Below, piece after piece: positions 55,466 to 64,000 of a DNA stretch of 64,000 nucleotides (position 1 is its first letter; each line of letters begins with the position of its first letter). The stretch spans positions 992,001 to 1,056,000 of the forward strand of contig JAGMUV010000015.1 of the NCBI GenBank assembly GCA_020744425.1, in the 5' to 3' direction. The DNA comes from Dactylonectria macrodidyma. Lineage: Eukaryota > Ascomycota > Sordariomycetes > Hypocreales > Nectriaceae. The position numbers and the translations under genes are program-made. A model generated the notes under the pieces. That model saw nothing but the letters and a program-made list of their open reading frames with translations, was not told the origin of the DNA and ran no database searches.

Positions 55466-57286
55466 TTACAAGCGACCTTTCACTGCAATCTTCTGCATCT
55501 CCTCGGATATCTTCAGCGCTCGCCTGGCTGCCAAGTCCAGAAGAATTTCCTCACTACCACCTGGCACGGTAAGAGCTTTGACATCTCGCCAAATACGCTC
55601 AACCCTCTCTCCGCGACCGCCTCTAGTCAAGCCCACTCCACCCATGATCTGAATGGCTTCGCGGACAACATGCTCGAGAACAATGCCTGCATGTGCCTTG
55701 AGCTGGGCCGTGGTGCCTGCGAGGAGGAACTCTCCCTCTTTTGGAGAAAGCTGGCTTAATTGGTACACCAGGCTCTGAGAAAGTCCGTTAGCATCAGCAT
55801 GTACTCCCCGAGTCTTAGTGACCTGTGCATCTTACCTCTATCCAAGATTGAAGAGCTTCAGTCTCCCGGCTCATGTTGGCGAACTTGAATCGGATGACAG
55901 CTGTCAGATATGTTAGCATCGCATCACTAGATGTACAGTTTCCAAGGGCTCTCACGGTGCTCTGTAAGCTTCTTCCCGAAAGTCTCTCGGCTCAGGGCAT
56001 ATCTGTCAAATTCACGTTAGCGTGAGTCTAACTGCGGGAATGATGCAGAACGCACTTGATGGAATCCTCCAAGCATACTCTTGCGCACCTCAACGCCTGA
56101 AATCCCAAAAACAGCCTCTGTTTCTTGTTAGCCACTGAGATTTCACGGTAGGGAGGACGGAATTGACTTTACCTCGTGGTTGAAGTTGGACATGACGTAT
56201 TTTAACCCGCTTCCTCGTTCGCCGACGACCATGTCCAATGGCACTTCGACGTCGTCGAAGTCGACAAACGCTGTGCCAGCGGCCGTAGAGCCGGACATGG
56301 TCATGTGCTTAGTTGATACGCCTTCGGTTCGGGGAATAATCAAAAGACTGAAGCTGCCAGTATCCTCTCTGACCAGGGTGAGGAAGTAATCAGAGTACAT
56401 GCCAGATGTGATCCACTGCGATGATTATTAGCTTCCCTAGAGCCGCCAATATTCTTCGTGAAGCAAACCTTTTTCTGGCCATTGATGATAAAACGAGATC
56501 CATCCTCAGACAGCTTTGCTTCGGTTTGGAGGCCTTGAACGTCAGAGCCAGCATCGGGTTCCGTGATCGCCAGCGCGACTCGTGAGCGACCAGAAAGAAT
56601 ATCGTGCACGATGCTGCCGTACGTGAGGTCAATGGTTGCCAGTCTCACATACAAGGAGGATTCACTCACGTTTGTTTGAGCTTATCAGAGCCAAATTTTT
56701 CGATAGCTGGAACGGCGAGTGTCTACGGCGATTAGCAGAGATTCCCCGATGGACGGTGCGAAAAATACTCACAACGCCGCCGACCAATCCATTCTCAACG
56801 CTACCCGAAAGTTTAGTCAGTTTGTGGGTATTGGAATGGATTTGACAACATACCCAATACCGCCAACGCGTCCAAACTCATCATGGATAATCAGATCATG
56901 AAATCCGTCCCATTCATCCGCGGGCACATCGCCAATGATTGGATATTTCCCCTTCCAACAAGGTTTGATAGCCGAACCAGACGCCATGGGCATTAGAAGC
57001 CCATCATCGGCTGCCTGCTTGTAAAGAGATTTTGGGAGTGATTGGGATTCCTCCCACTCGTGGACATGTGGGATGAGATGCTACCTGGAAGTTAAAATCC
57101 ACTCACAATCGAAATCCAGGAACTCAGACATACCTTGTCTACCCAAGCTCTCATCGCATGACGAAGCCGCCGGTGGCTGTCGCGATAGAACGGGCTTGGG
57201 CATCCCCTCGCCCAAGGCGCCTCAGCAAATGGCAATGGAGAGCCATACACCCACTTGCTTTTCAGCTCGTCAGAAAGAATAGACAT
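55466..57286 (-). CDS. Acyl-CoA dehydrogenase
   Basis: Ten exons (57286-57134, 57080-56854, 56800-56773, 56722-56670, 56613-56469, 56415-56173, 56117-56056, 56002-55956, 55901-55837, 55774-55466) give 443 aa, all joins in frame. The FAD-enzyme signature blocks are ALAITEPDAGSDV, NGQKKWITSGMYSDY (completed by a splice), the family block after HE (RLFLGFQALRCARVCLEDSIKYALSRETFGKKL, read across three exons) and QIMGGVGLTR. It forms the alpha,beta-double bond of an acyl-CoA. The position of the active-site Glu is not settled by eye. There is no clear PTS1 (ends KGRL). Convergent with the PTS1-bearing ligase and divergent from a P450. Ten exons, one of 28 nt, is intron-rich but every intron is 50-56 nt. 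Confidence 0.9.
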
Positions 57287-57630
57287 TTTTTCTATAATTG
57301 ATGCAGCAAATTATTACAGATCGCACAAATGTTGAGTTTTACAAGATGGCAAAGGTCCTTTTACTCTACTGTCGCATCATGATGTGTCCGGTGAATCCGG
57401 AATAATCATCGTGGGAATTCCGTATCTTCCGCTTCTCTCTACTATTCCGGAACGACGCTGCTCTGCCCCGCACCCCGAACTCATTTCCGTGCCCAGTAGC
57501 GTCTCCGGACGAATAAAACCCTTGGTAATGTCAATTATAGCTGATCTCATTTCCCAGAGACTATTGTCTAAAGGCTTGGCCGAGTAATCTCCTTGTCCTC
57601 CAGAGCCAGAATCACTAGGTTGCCTCAGCC
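57287..57630. promoter_or_regulatory. Divergent promoter with three TCCGGA palindromes
   Basis: A 344-bp region between the dehydrogenase and P450 start codons. TCCGGA occurs at 57396-57401, 57446-57451 and 57504-57509; a near match TCCGGT is at 57387-57392. Inverted CCG/CGG half-sites are typical Zn2Cys6 targets. Chance expectation for this hexamer is below 0.1 in a region this long. This suggests joint control of the two genes. Confidence 0.5.
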
Positions 57631-59383
57631 ATGATTGTCAATCAGATCCTCCCCCAGTCAGCCAGTGGCATCCTGCTGTGCATTGTTACCTGCATAATAC
57701 TTAAGGCTGCAATCAACAAATTCGGCGGGGGACTAAATGCCATCCCTGGCCCCCAGCTCGCAGGCTTTTCCGACTTATGGAGACTTTTCATTGTCTGGGG
57801 ACGCCGGCCCGAGCTCACCCACATCAAGCTCCATGAGAAATACGGCAAGATTGTGAGACTTGGCCCGCGGACGGTGTCCGTAAGCGATCCTCAAGCTATC
57901 AAAGTGATCTATGGCTTGAATTCGGGCTTTGTAAAGGTATGGCCACATTCTCACACGCGGTAATTCGCCTGCACAAAAAGAACTTCCTTCTAAGTAGTCT
58001 TGTAGTCCGATTTCTACCCGGTGCAACAAACCACCACAAAAGGTACTCCTCTTCAAAGCATGTTCAATACGACCGACAACAAATTCCATGCAAAGCTCCG
58101 TAGAGCCGTGTCGAATGCTTATGCCATGAGCACCCTTGTCAATTTCGAGCCTCTTGTCGATTCCACGTCGGCCGAGTTTCTCAAACAGCTTAAAGAACGA
58201 TATGCCAATCGATCTGGCGATGCTGGCGAATGCGATCTTGGGAAATGGCTGCAATTCTATGCCTTTGATGTGATTGGCGAGTTGACATACTCCAAGAGGC
58301 TAGGGTTTGTTGACAACGGCATTGACGTAGATCACATCATTGGAAACTTGGAGCGGCTATTGAGCTATGTTTCAGTGGTGAGTCAATTCTCCATCAATTG
58401 TTGCAATTTCTAGGTGATTAATTCCCGTCAGGTTGGCCAAATGCCTTTCCTCGATAAGCTGCTACTCAAGAATCCCCTCCGATTCTGGTTCAAAATTGGA
58501 AACTCCACTTCTCCCGTGGTTACTTTTGCCAAGAAGCAAATGGCGAATCGTGTTTCTGTGGACGAAAAGAGTGTAGAGAGTACTTCTAACCAGGGGCCGG
58601 CTCGAAAAGACTTTTTGTCCCGATTTAACGAAGCGCATATCAAAGACCCCATATTCATTAGCCAGGACCGCGTGTTGGCACTGACGGTGGCCAATATGTT
58701 TGCCGGCTCCGACACGACCGCGATTACGCTTCGTGCCATCTTTTATTACTTGCTCAAGGATCCACCGAAAATGGAGAAACTGATTGCAGAGCTTGTGACC
58801 CAAAACCAGGCTGGAGGATTTACCAGGGACGATGCCCTCGTCAGATGGGACGAAGTGAGAGACTTGCCCTACCTTGGCGCAGTAATAAATGAGGCCCTGC
58901 GTTGCCATCCAGCCGCTGGCCTGACACTCGAAAGAGTCGTTCCGCCACAGGGTATCGAAGTTGCAGGGCATCATCTCCCCGGTGGCACCATCGTTGGGTG
59001 TTCTGCATGGGTGATTCATCGCGATGAGGGCATCTTTGGGCCCGATGCCACCGAGTTCCGACCTGAAAGGTGGATTGATGCAACCGCCGAGCAACAAGCC
59101 AAGATGAAGAACGCTCTGTTCTCATTTGGAGCAGGGTCAAGAACTTGCATTGGAAAGAACATTTCCTTGCTAGAAATGTATAAGCTGGTTCCCGCCATGA
59201 TTCGGACATTTAAGGTAAGAGACCTTACCAAAGGAAAAGCATTTCATTTGACAAAGGCTGACCAAATTGCAACTTTAGATTGAGCTTGTTAATCCGGATT
59301 CGTCCTGGACTTTGCATAACGCCTGGTTTGTGAAGCAAAGTGGGTTCGTGGTGCGACTTACGGAAAGGAATACTATTCTGTGA
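57631..59383 (+). CDS. Cytochrome P450, pisatin demethylase-like
   Basis: Four exons (57631-57936, 58006-58377, 58432-59214, 59279-59383) give 521 aa. An N-terminal membrane anchor (residues 10-30) leads into the Pro-rich IPGPQLAGFSDLWRL. The I-helix oxygen-binding motif is AGSDTTAI, the K-helix ExxR is E-A-L-R, the PERF-like block is FRPERW, and the haem loop is FGAGSRTCIGKNISL with the Cys ligand. The overall pattern resembles fungal pisatin demethylase-like families (CYP57/CYP59/CYP68 neighbourhood); exact family not assignable by eye. It likely hydroxylates or demethylates the acid handled by the adjacent ligase and dehydrogenase, which is inference from gene order. Confidence 0.9.
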
Positions 59384-60138
59384 GCGCTAGAGGAATGCTC
59401 GGGGCAAGCAGTATAAGCCACATACACAGCCCACACTAAATAAACATGCGATTCAATGAAAGTTATCAATCACTTTCTTGCTTGCCAGTGCCGATTGTGA
59501 ATGCAATCTGAATCAATCGTCACTAACTGAACTCGCCGTGTGGATTTTCTATACTCTAGGGTAGTCTCGGTGCCACGTAGATGCTCTCGCGGTGCGCGTC
59601 AATTCCATCAACTATCTCCAGCCACATGATTCATGATTCAATCAGGCTACTTTCAAAATCTACACCCGAATTGGGCATATATCGCCTAATTTAAATATGG
59701 ATGTCTTGCTGGTGTTGTAACATCTCTATTTTGACTCATGCTATGATCGGAGGTGTGGGCGTGAAGACACAACGCCTCCACCCATGTCGTTCAACAATCA
59801 GCCTTTCGGCCTGCCTTGCGGCTTGTAAGCAAGGGCTTGCCTCAGAGGACCAGATTATGTGTTCGAAAACTATTGGCTAATCAGGATTGTGGCTGTGACA
59901 TATGATTTGCTTATTTTGTCACAGCCTCGTCGCGTCCGTCGCGTCCGCACGCCTTGGGCTGCAGTCTGCCTTGGCTAGAAGTACATTGTAGCTCAAACTA
60001 CTCCTCCCTGCCCCTCCTCGCCTTTCTTCTGCTGCCGCGAGCCGGACGAATTTCTGCGCATGTAACGCCATCTTAAGACCTCATACTTTGAGCGGCACAC
60101 ACCTTCGTCAAAGACTCACGCTCATTCATGAAGGAATC
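59384..60138. other. Intergenic
   Basis: No gene supported. It contains a small CGCGTCCGT direct repeat near 59930-59950 and a CT-rich stretch (59995-60050) that is probably the promoter of the next gene. Confidence 0.5.
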
Positions 60139-63100
60139 ATGGAAGCCATCGGAGCAGGGGCGAATGTTCTTGCATTCGTTGTTTTGGGGCTGAAGAGCGC
60201 CAGATTTGTCCACGACACCTTGTCAGCGGTCCATGATGGGCCGCAGATTGTCAAACAAGTCGCCCGAGACATCTTGCAGCTGCACTATATCCTAGAACGA
60301 CTGAGCAACTCTCGAGCCGCAGCGAATGATGCCCCTCTGGTCTCCCACGCGCAACAATGCGTCCGAGATTTAGGCGTCTTAGCCGACACGCTACAGAAGC
60401 TGCAGCCGACGCGAAACGAAAAGACAACAGGCCGACTTTGGAAGCGCTTCAAGACAGTTCTGAACGAGAAGCAGTTGGCAGGGATCAGCAGTCAGGTCAT
60501 CCAGCATACAACCTTCTTGAATGTTCGAATCGATATCCTTTCCAGGTTTGCATCACCCCCATCTGAACAAGTTACGGTGGGTTCTACTGACTATGACGAA
60601 GCGATGCAATTTTCGACATCCGAGATGCAAACAAACAGTTTTTACAAACCACCCGAGCGCATAATGCGTTGATTGATGAACGAGTCGATTCCTTGACCCA
60701 TCGCTTTGATAAGATTGAAGATGCAGTGACCCGTGCAACGACCGACAAAGAATCGGTTGAACAAAGAGCCGAACCGCTTCAAAAAGAACAAGTGGCTACG
60801 CAACCGATATCTGTGACAGACATCGCCGCCATGCAAACAATGCTGCAAGAAATCCGTCAGCACATCATTGCAGCTCCTAACACCCCAGTACTAGATACTG
60901 GACTGGACAAGGATGGCCCCCAAAACCGGCAGAATGACGCCCATGAAGCTTCACATGTCGAACAGCAGATGTTGGACAGCTTAGATCGTCTTTGTGGATT
61001 TGTCGATGAAAAGCAGACAGCTATCGATGCCTATACGGACGACGACGAACTGGCTGAGTCTATCATCGAAGACCTTCAACAGCTAGTTCGAACAATCAAA
61101 CGCCATGAGGCCCCCGTTGAGCGCATTGAGAATGGGTCGTATGATGATGAGGAATTGTCTGCGGTGTCTTTTCAGTCTGGTCTTCGTCGATTTGGTCGAG
61201 GATTTGGGAATGGCAAGCTCTCCGTCAATGAAGGAGGTAGATATCCCTGGCATTCAATCGTCAATAACCCAGCTCACAGCTTTTCGCAGGCAATGAAAGA
61301 CCACACTATACTCCCGACACCCGGATTCAACAAACCAGAACATTCGATAGTACAGACATTGGTGTTGGGAAACTCAGTCTCCTGTTCCAGAAGCGGAAGC
61401 GGTCTACCCCAGACAGTGTTGAAGATGATGGAACGTCACAGAAGCGAAGTCGCATAGACTACAAAATGTCTCTCACCTTCTTGCCCAACGGTTCAGGAAA
61501 TAGACACATGCTTGTCGCTTCAACATTCCAGCATCAGACATTTGGTGAAGGAGTTTTCTCCTTGTCCACACTCATGGTCAACCGAGTCTTACCCGTAGGC
61601 TCACTAGTCTTTGAGGTAGTTAAAAAAGGGAACCTCCAAAAGCTGCAACAGATGTTCCGAGATGGCGAAGCGTCACCGAGAGATCACGACGAGCATGGTG
61701 CCTCGTTGCTGCATGTGAGTGATCCGGTACCCTTTTAATCATTAGAATGCTAACGACCATCTGAATACAAGTACTCTTCAAGACAGCCAGATGTATGTAA
61801 ATTTTTGATTACTTGTGGTCTAGAAGTAGATCATGTTGCAATCGTCGTCGCTGTTGATAGATGTTCCACGTTCAATAAGTGAGTCTAACGTTGAAAAGTG
61901 GGATTTATTTTACTGACGATGACAAAGACCAACGTGTCCGCTACAAGTAGAGGTAAACGATTTCGATGAGACAGATGAAGAACTTGTGACCATCAACCAG
62001 TGCCGCAGGCTTCTTCTTGAAGCTGGTGCCGATCCAACACTCAACCTAGCAGGAGGAGAGTTACATAGCTTCTACGAAGAAGCCGTATTTAATGGGTCTA
62101 CTGTTTGTAGATTGTCCTTCACGTATAGACCTTCACGAACTGATGATTCTATAGGAATCTATTCGAATGGCTTTGAATCCCGAATTCGTTGGGCATTACG
62201 GATTTATCGCCAGCCCAGGAATGTATTATGGTCGTTCGCCATTTTTGAGTTGTTGCGAGGGCATGGGAAATGGCATCAGGTCTGACTCAATCCAGACGTT
62301 TCTAGCGTTTGGCTCGAATATCCATGATCGCGACAATGGCGGACTTACGTGTCTGCATATCGCACTGGAAAATTTGCGTCAATCGCATGCGGGATTGCAG
62401 GACTTTTACGCTATTAAGTGCCTAATCCAGAGCGGGGCTAACCCTCGTGCTGTTGACAATTTTGGTAGGTCTGTTAGCGATGTCGCTTACAGCTACGGGG
62501 GAATCACCAAGGTTTGTGGAAGCTACCGTGGGGATCTTTGGGACGCAGTACTGCAAAGCTGTGGTTTTGATATTTCCCAGTTTCGGTCCAGAGCCCATCA
62601 GAGGAAAGCTAGATACACGAAACGGTATCGTAAGGTTCATTTCGAAGCACTCTGGGAACAGAGAGAAGCGGAATGTCCCTATTGGGATGGCATGCCCTGG
62701 CCGCCATTGGAACCTGGAGAGACAGAAGTCGAGGACGATGAGACAAGCGAGGAAGACGATGAGACAAGCGAGGAAGACGATGAGACAAGCGAGGAAGACG
62801 ATGAGACAAGCGAGGAAGACGATGAGACAAGCGAGGAAGACGATGAGACAAGCGAGGAAGACGATGAGACAAGCGAGGAAGACGATGAGACAAGCGAGGA
62901 AGACGATGAGACAAGCGAGGAAGACGACGAGACCGACGAAGATGACGCAACTGACGAAGACGAAGGCACTGATAGTGAAGTTGGGGAATCTAGCGTCGGT
63001 CATTCAAAACTGGAGAGCAATGGCGACTCGGACAACCTGTGGTTGTTTCACCAGTGTAAGGAAAGATACCACTGTCAACAGATCGCGGGCGAAGGCGACT

Positions 63101-63276
63101 CGGAAGAGTCTGGTTTTGAGAGCGATGGGTATGAAATCCCAGAAAAGACCCCCAACTGGAATGAATGGTCGAACGAAGAGGAATATGCGCGTGACTACAC
63201 TGGTGTCGAGGGAGAGACGAGGTATGCCATGCAGCAGGTCCCTGAGCTGGACCTGGACAATCCATGGACAAACTAG
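60139..63276 (+). CDS. Helo-like N-terminal and ankyrin-like protein with acidic repeats
   Basis: Six exons (60139-60570, 60639-61236, 61290-61714, 61772-61878, 61928-62102, 62155-63276) give 952 aa. Residues 1-140 resemble the fungal STAND N-terminal helical (Helo-like/NACHT-associated) domain, with a Gly/Ala-rich start (MEAIGAGANVLAFVVLGLKS) and helices. Residues 150-290 are coiled-coil-like and acidic. Around 400-720 there are ankyrin-like pieces (HDEHGASLLH, then YSSRQPDVCKFLITCG; CRRLLLEAGADPTLN; DNGGLTCLHIALENL; CLIQSGANPRAVDNFG). The C-terminal part has nine exact DDETSEE repeats. No NACHT or NB-ARC nucleotide-binding domain is present. Such architectures occur in fungal non-self recognition and cell-death pathways. 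Exon 1 end and exon 2 start (donor GTTACG) are the weakest join. An alternative start is not obvious. Confidence 0.7.
62734..62922 (+). repeat. 21-bp coding minisatellite, 9 perfect copies
   Basis: Nine identical 21-base units (GACGATGAGACAAGCGAGGAA spelled as DDETSEE) followed by a degenerate tenth (DDETDED). The exact identity of copies implies recent expansion. Frames on both strands stay open through it, which creates long false open frames. Confidence 0.95.
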
Positions 63277-63503
63277 AACAAATGATAAATTCTCGCATTC
63301 GATGCTTGCTCTCTAGGCTTGAGACTGTGCATGCGAACACTCAAGAGGGTCGTGCCTTGTGTGAATGATTTGCATGTGGTCATTGTAGTCATTGGAAACG
63401 TAAAGTTGACTTCAATTGATAACTTGAGACATTCAACTTGACACCAATTGTCTGGTATTTCAGCCATGCGATATAAGGACCCAAAGCCCCTGTTCCTCAC
63501 ATA

Positions 63504-64000
63504 TTACCTCACTGGCCCTGCCTTTAAGCGGAGGACATGACCAAATCGATGAACTACAGCAACAATAACAACTCCGAAAGCCACAATGGCAGCCTGTGTA
63601 CCAAAACTGACGTCGTATCCAACCTTGGCACCCCACGGCTGCTGGAAGTAGCCAACACCGAAGCCACCAATGGCTCGTGCAAAATTGGACCATCCTGAAA
63701 CTTCAGCGGGAGCAGTGGGATACGAGTCCAGAACATATGCCGTCACGGCAACAGAGGTGCACATGATGCCAAAGCTGTGCAGTCCCCAGCCCATGACGAC
63801 GGCCGCGGCAGAGAGATGGCGGAATAGCGCCTGTCCAAGAAGCACAAGGCCGGCAATCATGAAGATAGACGAAATGTATATCGTGTACAGACGGGCCTCG
63901 GGCTCGAAGACACCGTTGTGCTTTCGTGTGTACCGGCGGGCGACGTAGTCATTGAAATAATGTCCGAATACTTCTCCAAACATGATTCCCACGATGGGAG
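63504..64000 (-). CDS. MFS transporter, C-terminal part (runs off window)
   Basis: The last 165 residues of a major facilitator superfamily protein; the gene continues past 64000. Four hydrophobic segments remain. Blocks such as FGHYFNDYVARRYTRKHNGVFEPEARL and the last helices with SYPTAPAEVSGWSNFARAIGG and GYFQQPWGAKVGYDVSFG (each split by short gaps here) match a fungal MFS group of unknown substrate, often annotated as general or drug/polyamine-like transporters. It ends AGPVR. Start and N-terminal half are outside the window. Confidence 0.85.
   Translation of the reverse strand, partial: PIVGIMFGEVFGHYFNDYVARRYTRKHNGVFEPEARLYTIYISSIFMIAGLVLLGQALFRHLSAAAVVMGWGLHSFGIMCTSVAVTAYVLDSYPTAPAEVSGWSNFARAIGGFGVGYFQQPWGAKVGYDVSFGTQAAIVAFGVVIVAVVHRFGHVLRLKAGPVR

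Noticed and set aside
56641..56669. 26-nt intron in the acyl-CoA dehydrogenase gene
   Set aside because: A TGTGAG acceptor would keep frame, but 26 nt is too short; a 56-nt intron ending at 56614 also keeps frame and fits the family sequence better.
62422..63003. Long minus-strand open frames rich in Ser/Val or Leu/Ala/Cys
   Set aside because: These are antisense readings of the 21-bp coding repeat, which keeps every frame open.

Overview
The window looks like chromosomal DNA of a filamentous ascomycete (Pezizomycotina, probably Eurotiomycetes-like; the species cannot be named from sequence alone). The reasons are single genes with introns of about 45-75 bp, GTA(A/T)GT-type donors and CTAAC-like branch points, Zn2Cys6 regulators, and fungus-specific families (GT32 sphingolipid mannosyltransferase, phospholipase B, MARVEL, NmrA-like, OPT, Helo-like/ankyrin proteins). 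I rebuilt gene models by joining exons so that reading frame and family motifs are kept.

Left part (1-24.5 kb), gene-sparse: a beta-lactamase-fold serine hydrolase (1638-3359), a GT32 glycosyltransferase (minus, 5200-6444), a decayed LINE ORF1 fragment (minus, 8417-8893), a CAX-type cation/proton exchanger that appears to have lost both catalytic glutamates (11322-12747), a small ET79-like protein (minus, 13103-13510), an RTG2-type Ppx/GppA protein (14609-16533), a MARVEL membrane protein (17699-18548), a small basic protein (minus, 19360-19944) and a GPI-anchored phospholipase B (21855-23907).

Middle part (24.5-47 kb): an FAD-dependent amine/amino-acid oxidase, an SDR, then the most striking locus, a complete adenylosuccinate synthetase cut into 24 exons by 23 introns. 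It includes a 5-nt microexon and an intron with AT-AC ends. Next come a GPR1/FUN34/YaaH acetate transporter-like protein, an arrestin-like protein, a Zn2Cys6 regulator, an OPT oligopeptide transporter, a second Zn2Cys6 regulator convergent with it, and an NmrA-like reductase divergent from that regulator.

Right part (47-64 kb): an F-box/ankyrin-like protein, a homeobox plus C2H2 factor with a decayed partial copy of its 3' end just upstream, then a compact set that looks functionally linked: a peroxisomal (C-terminal AKL) acyl-CoA ligase, an acyl-CoA dehydrogenase convergent with it, and a P450 divergent from the dehydrogenase across a promoter with three TCCGGA palindromes. The window ends with a Helo-like/ankyrin protein carrying nine perfect 7-residue acidic repeats and the 3' end of an MFS sugar transporter-like gene that runs off the edge.

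No polyketide synthase, non-ribosomal peptide synthetase, terpene cyclase, rRNA or convincing tRNA gene was seen. All intron positions are inferred from frame, splice consensus and family motifs; none is backed by transcript data.
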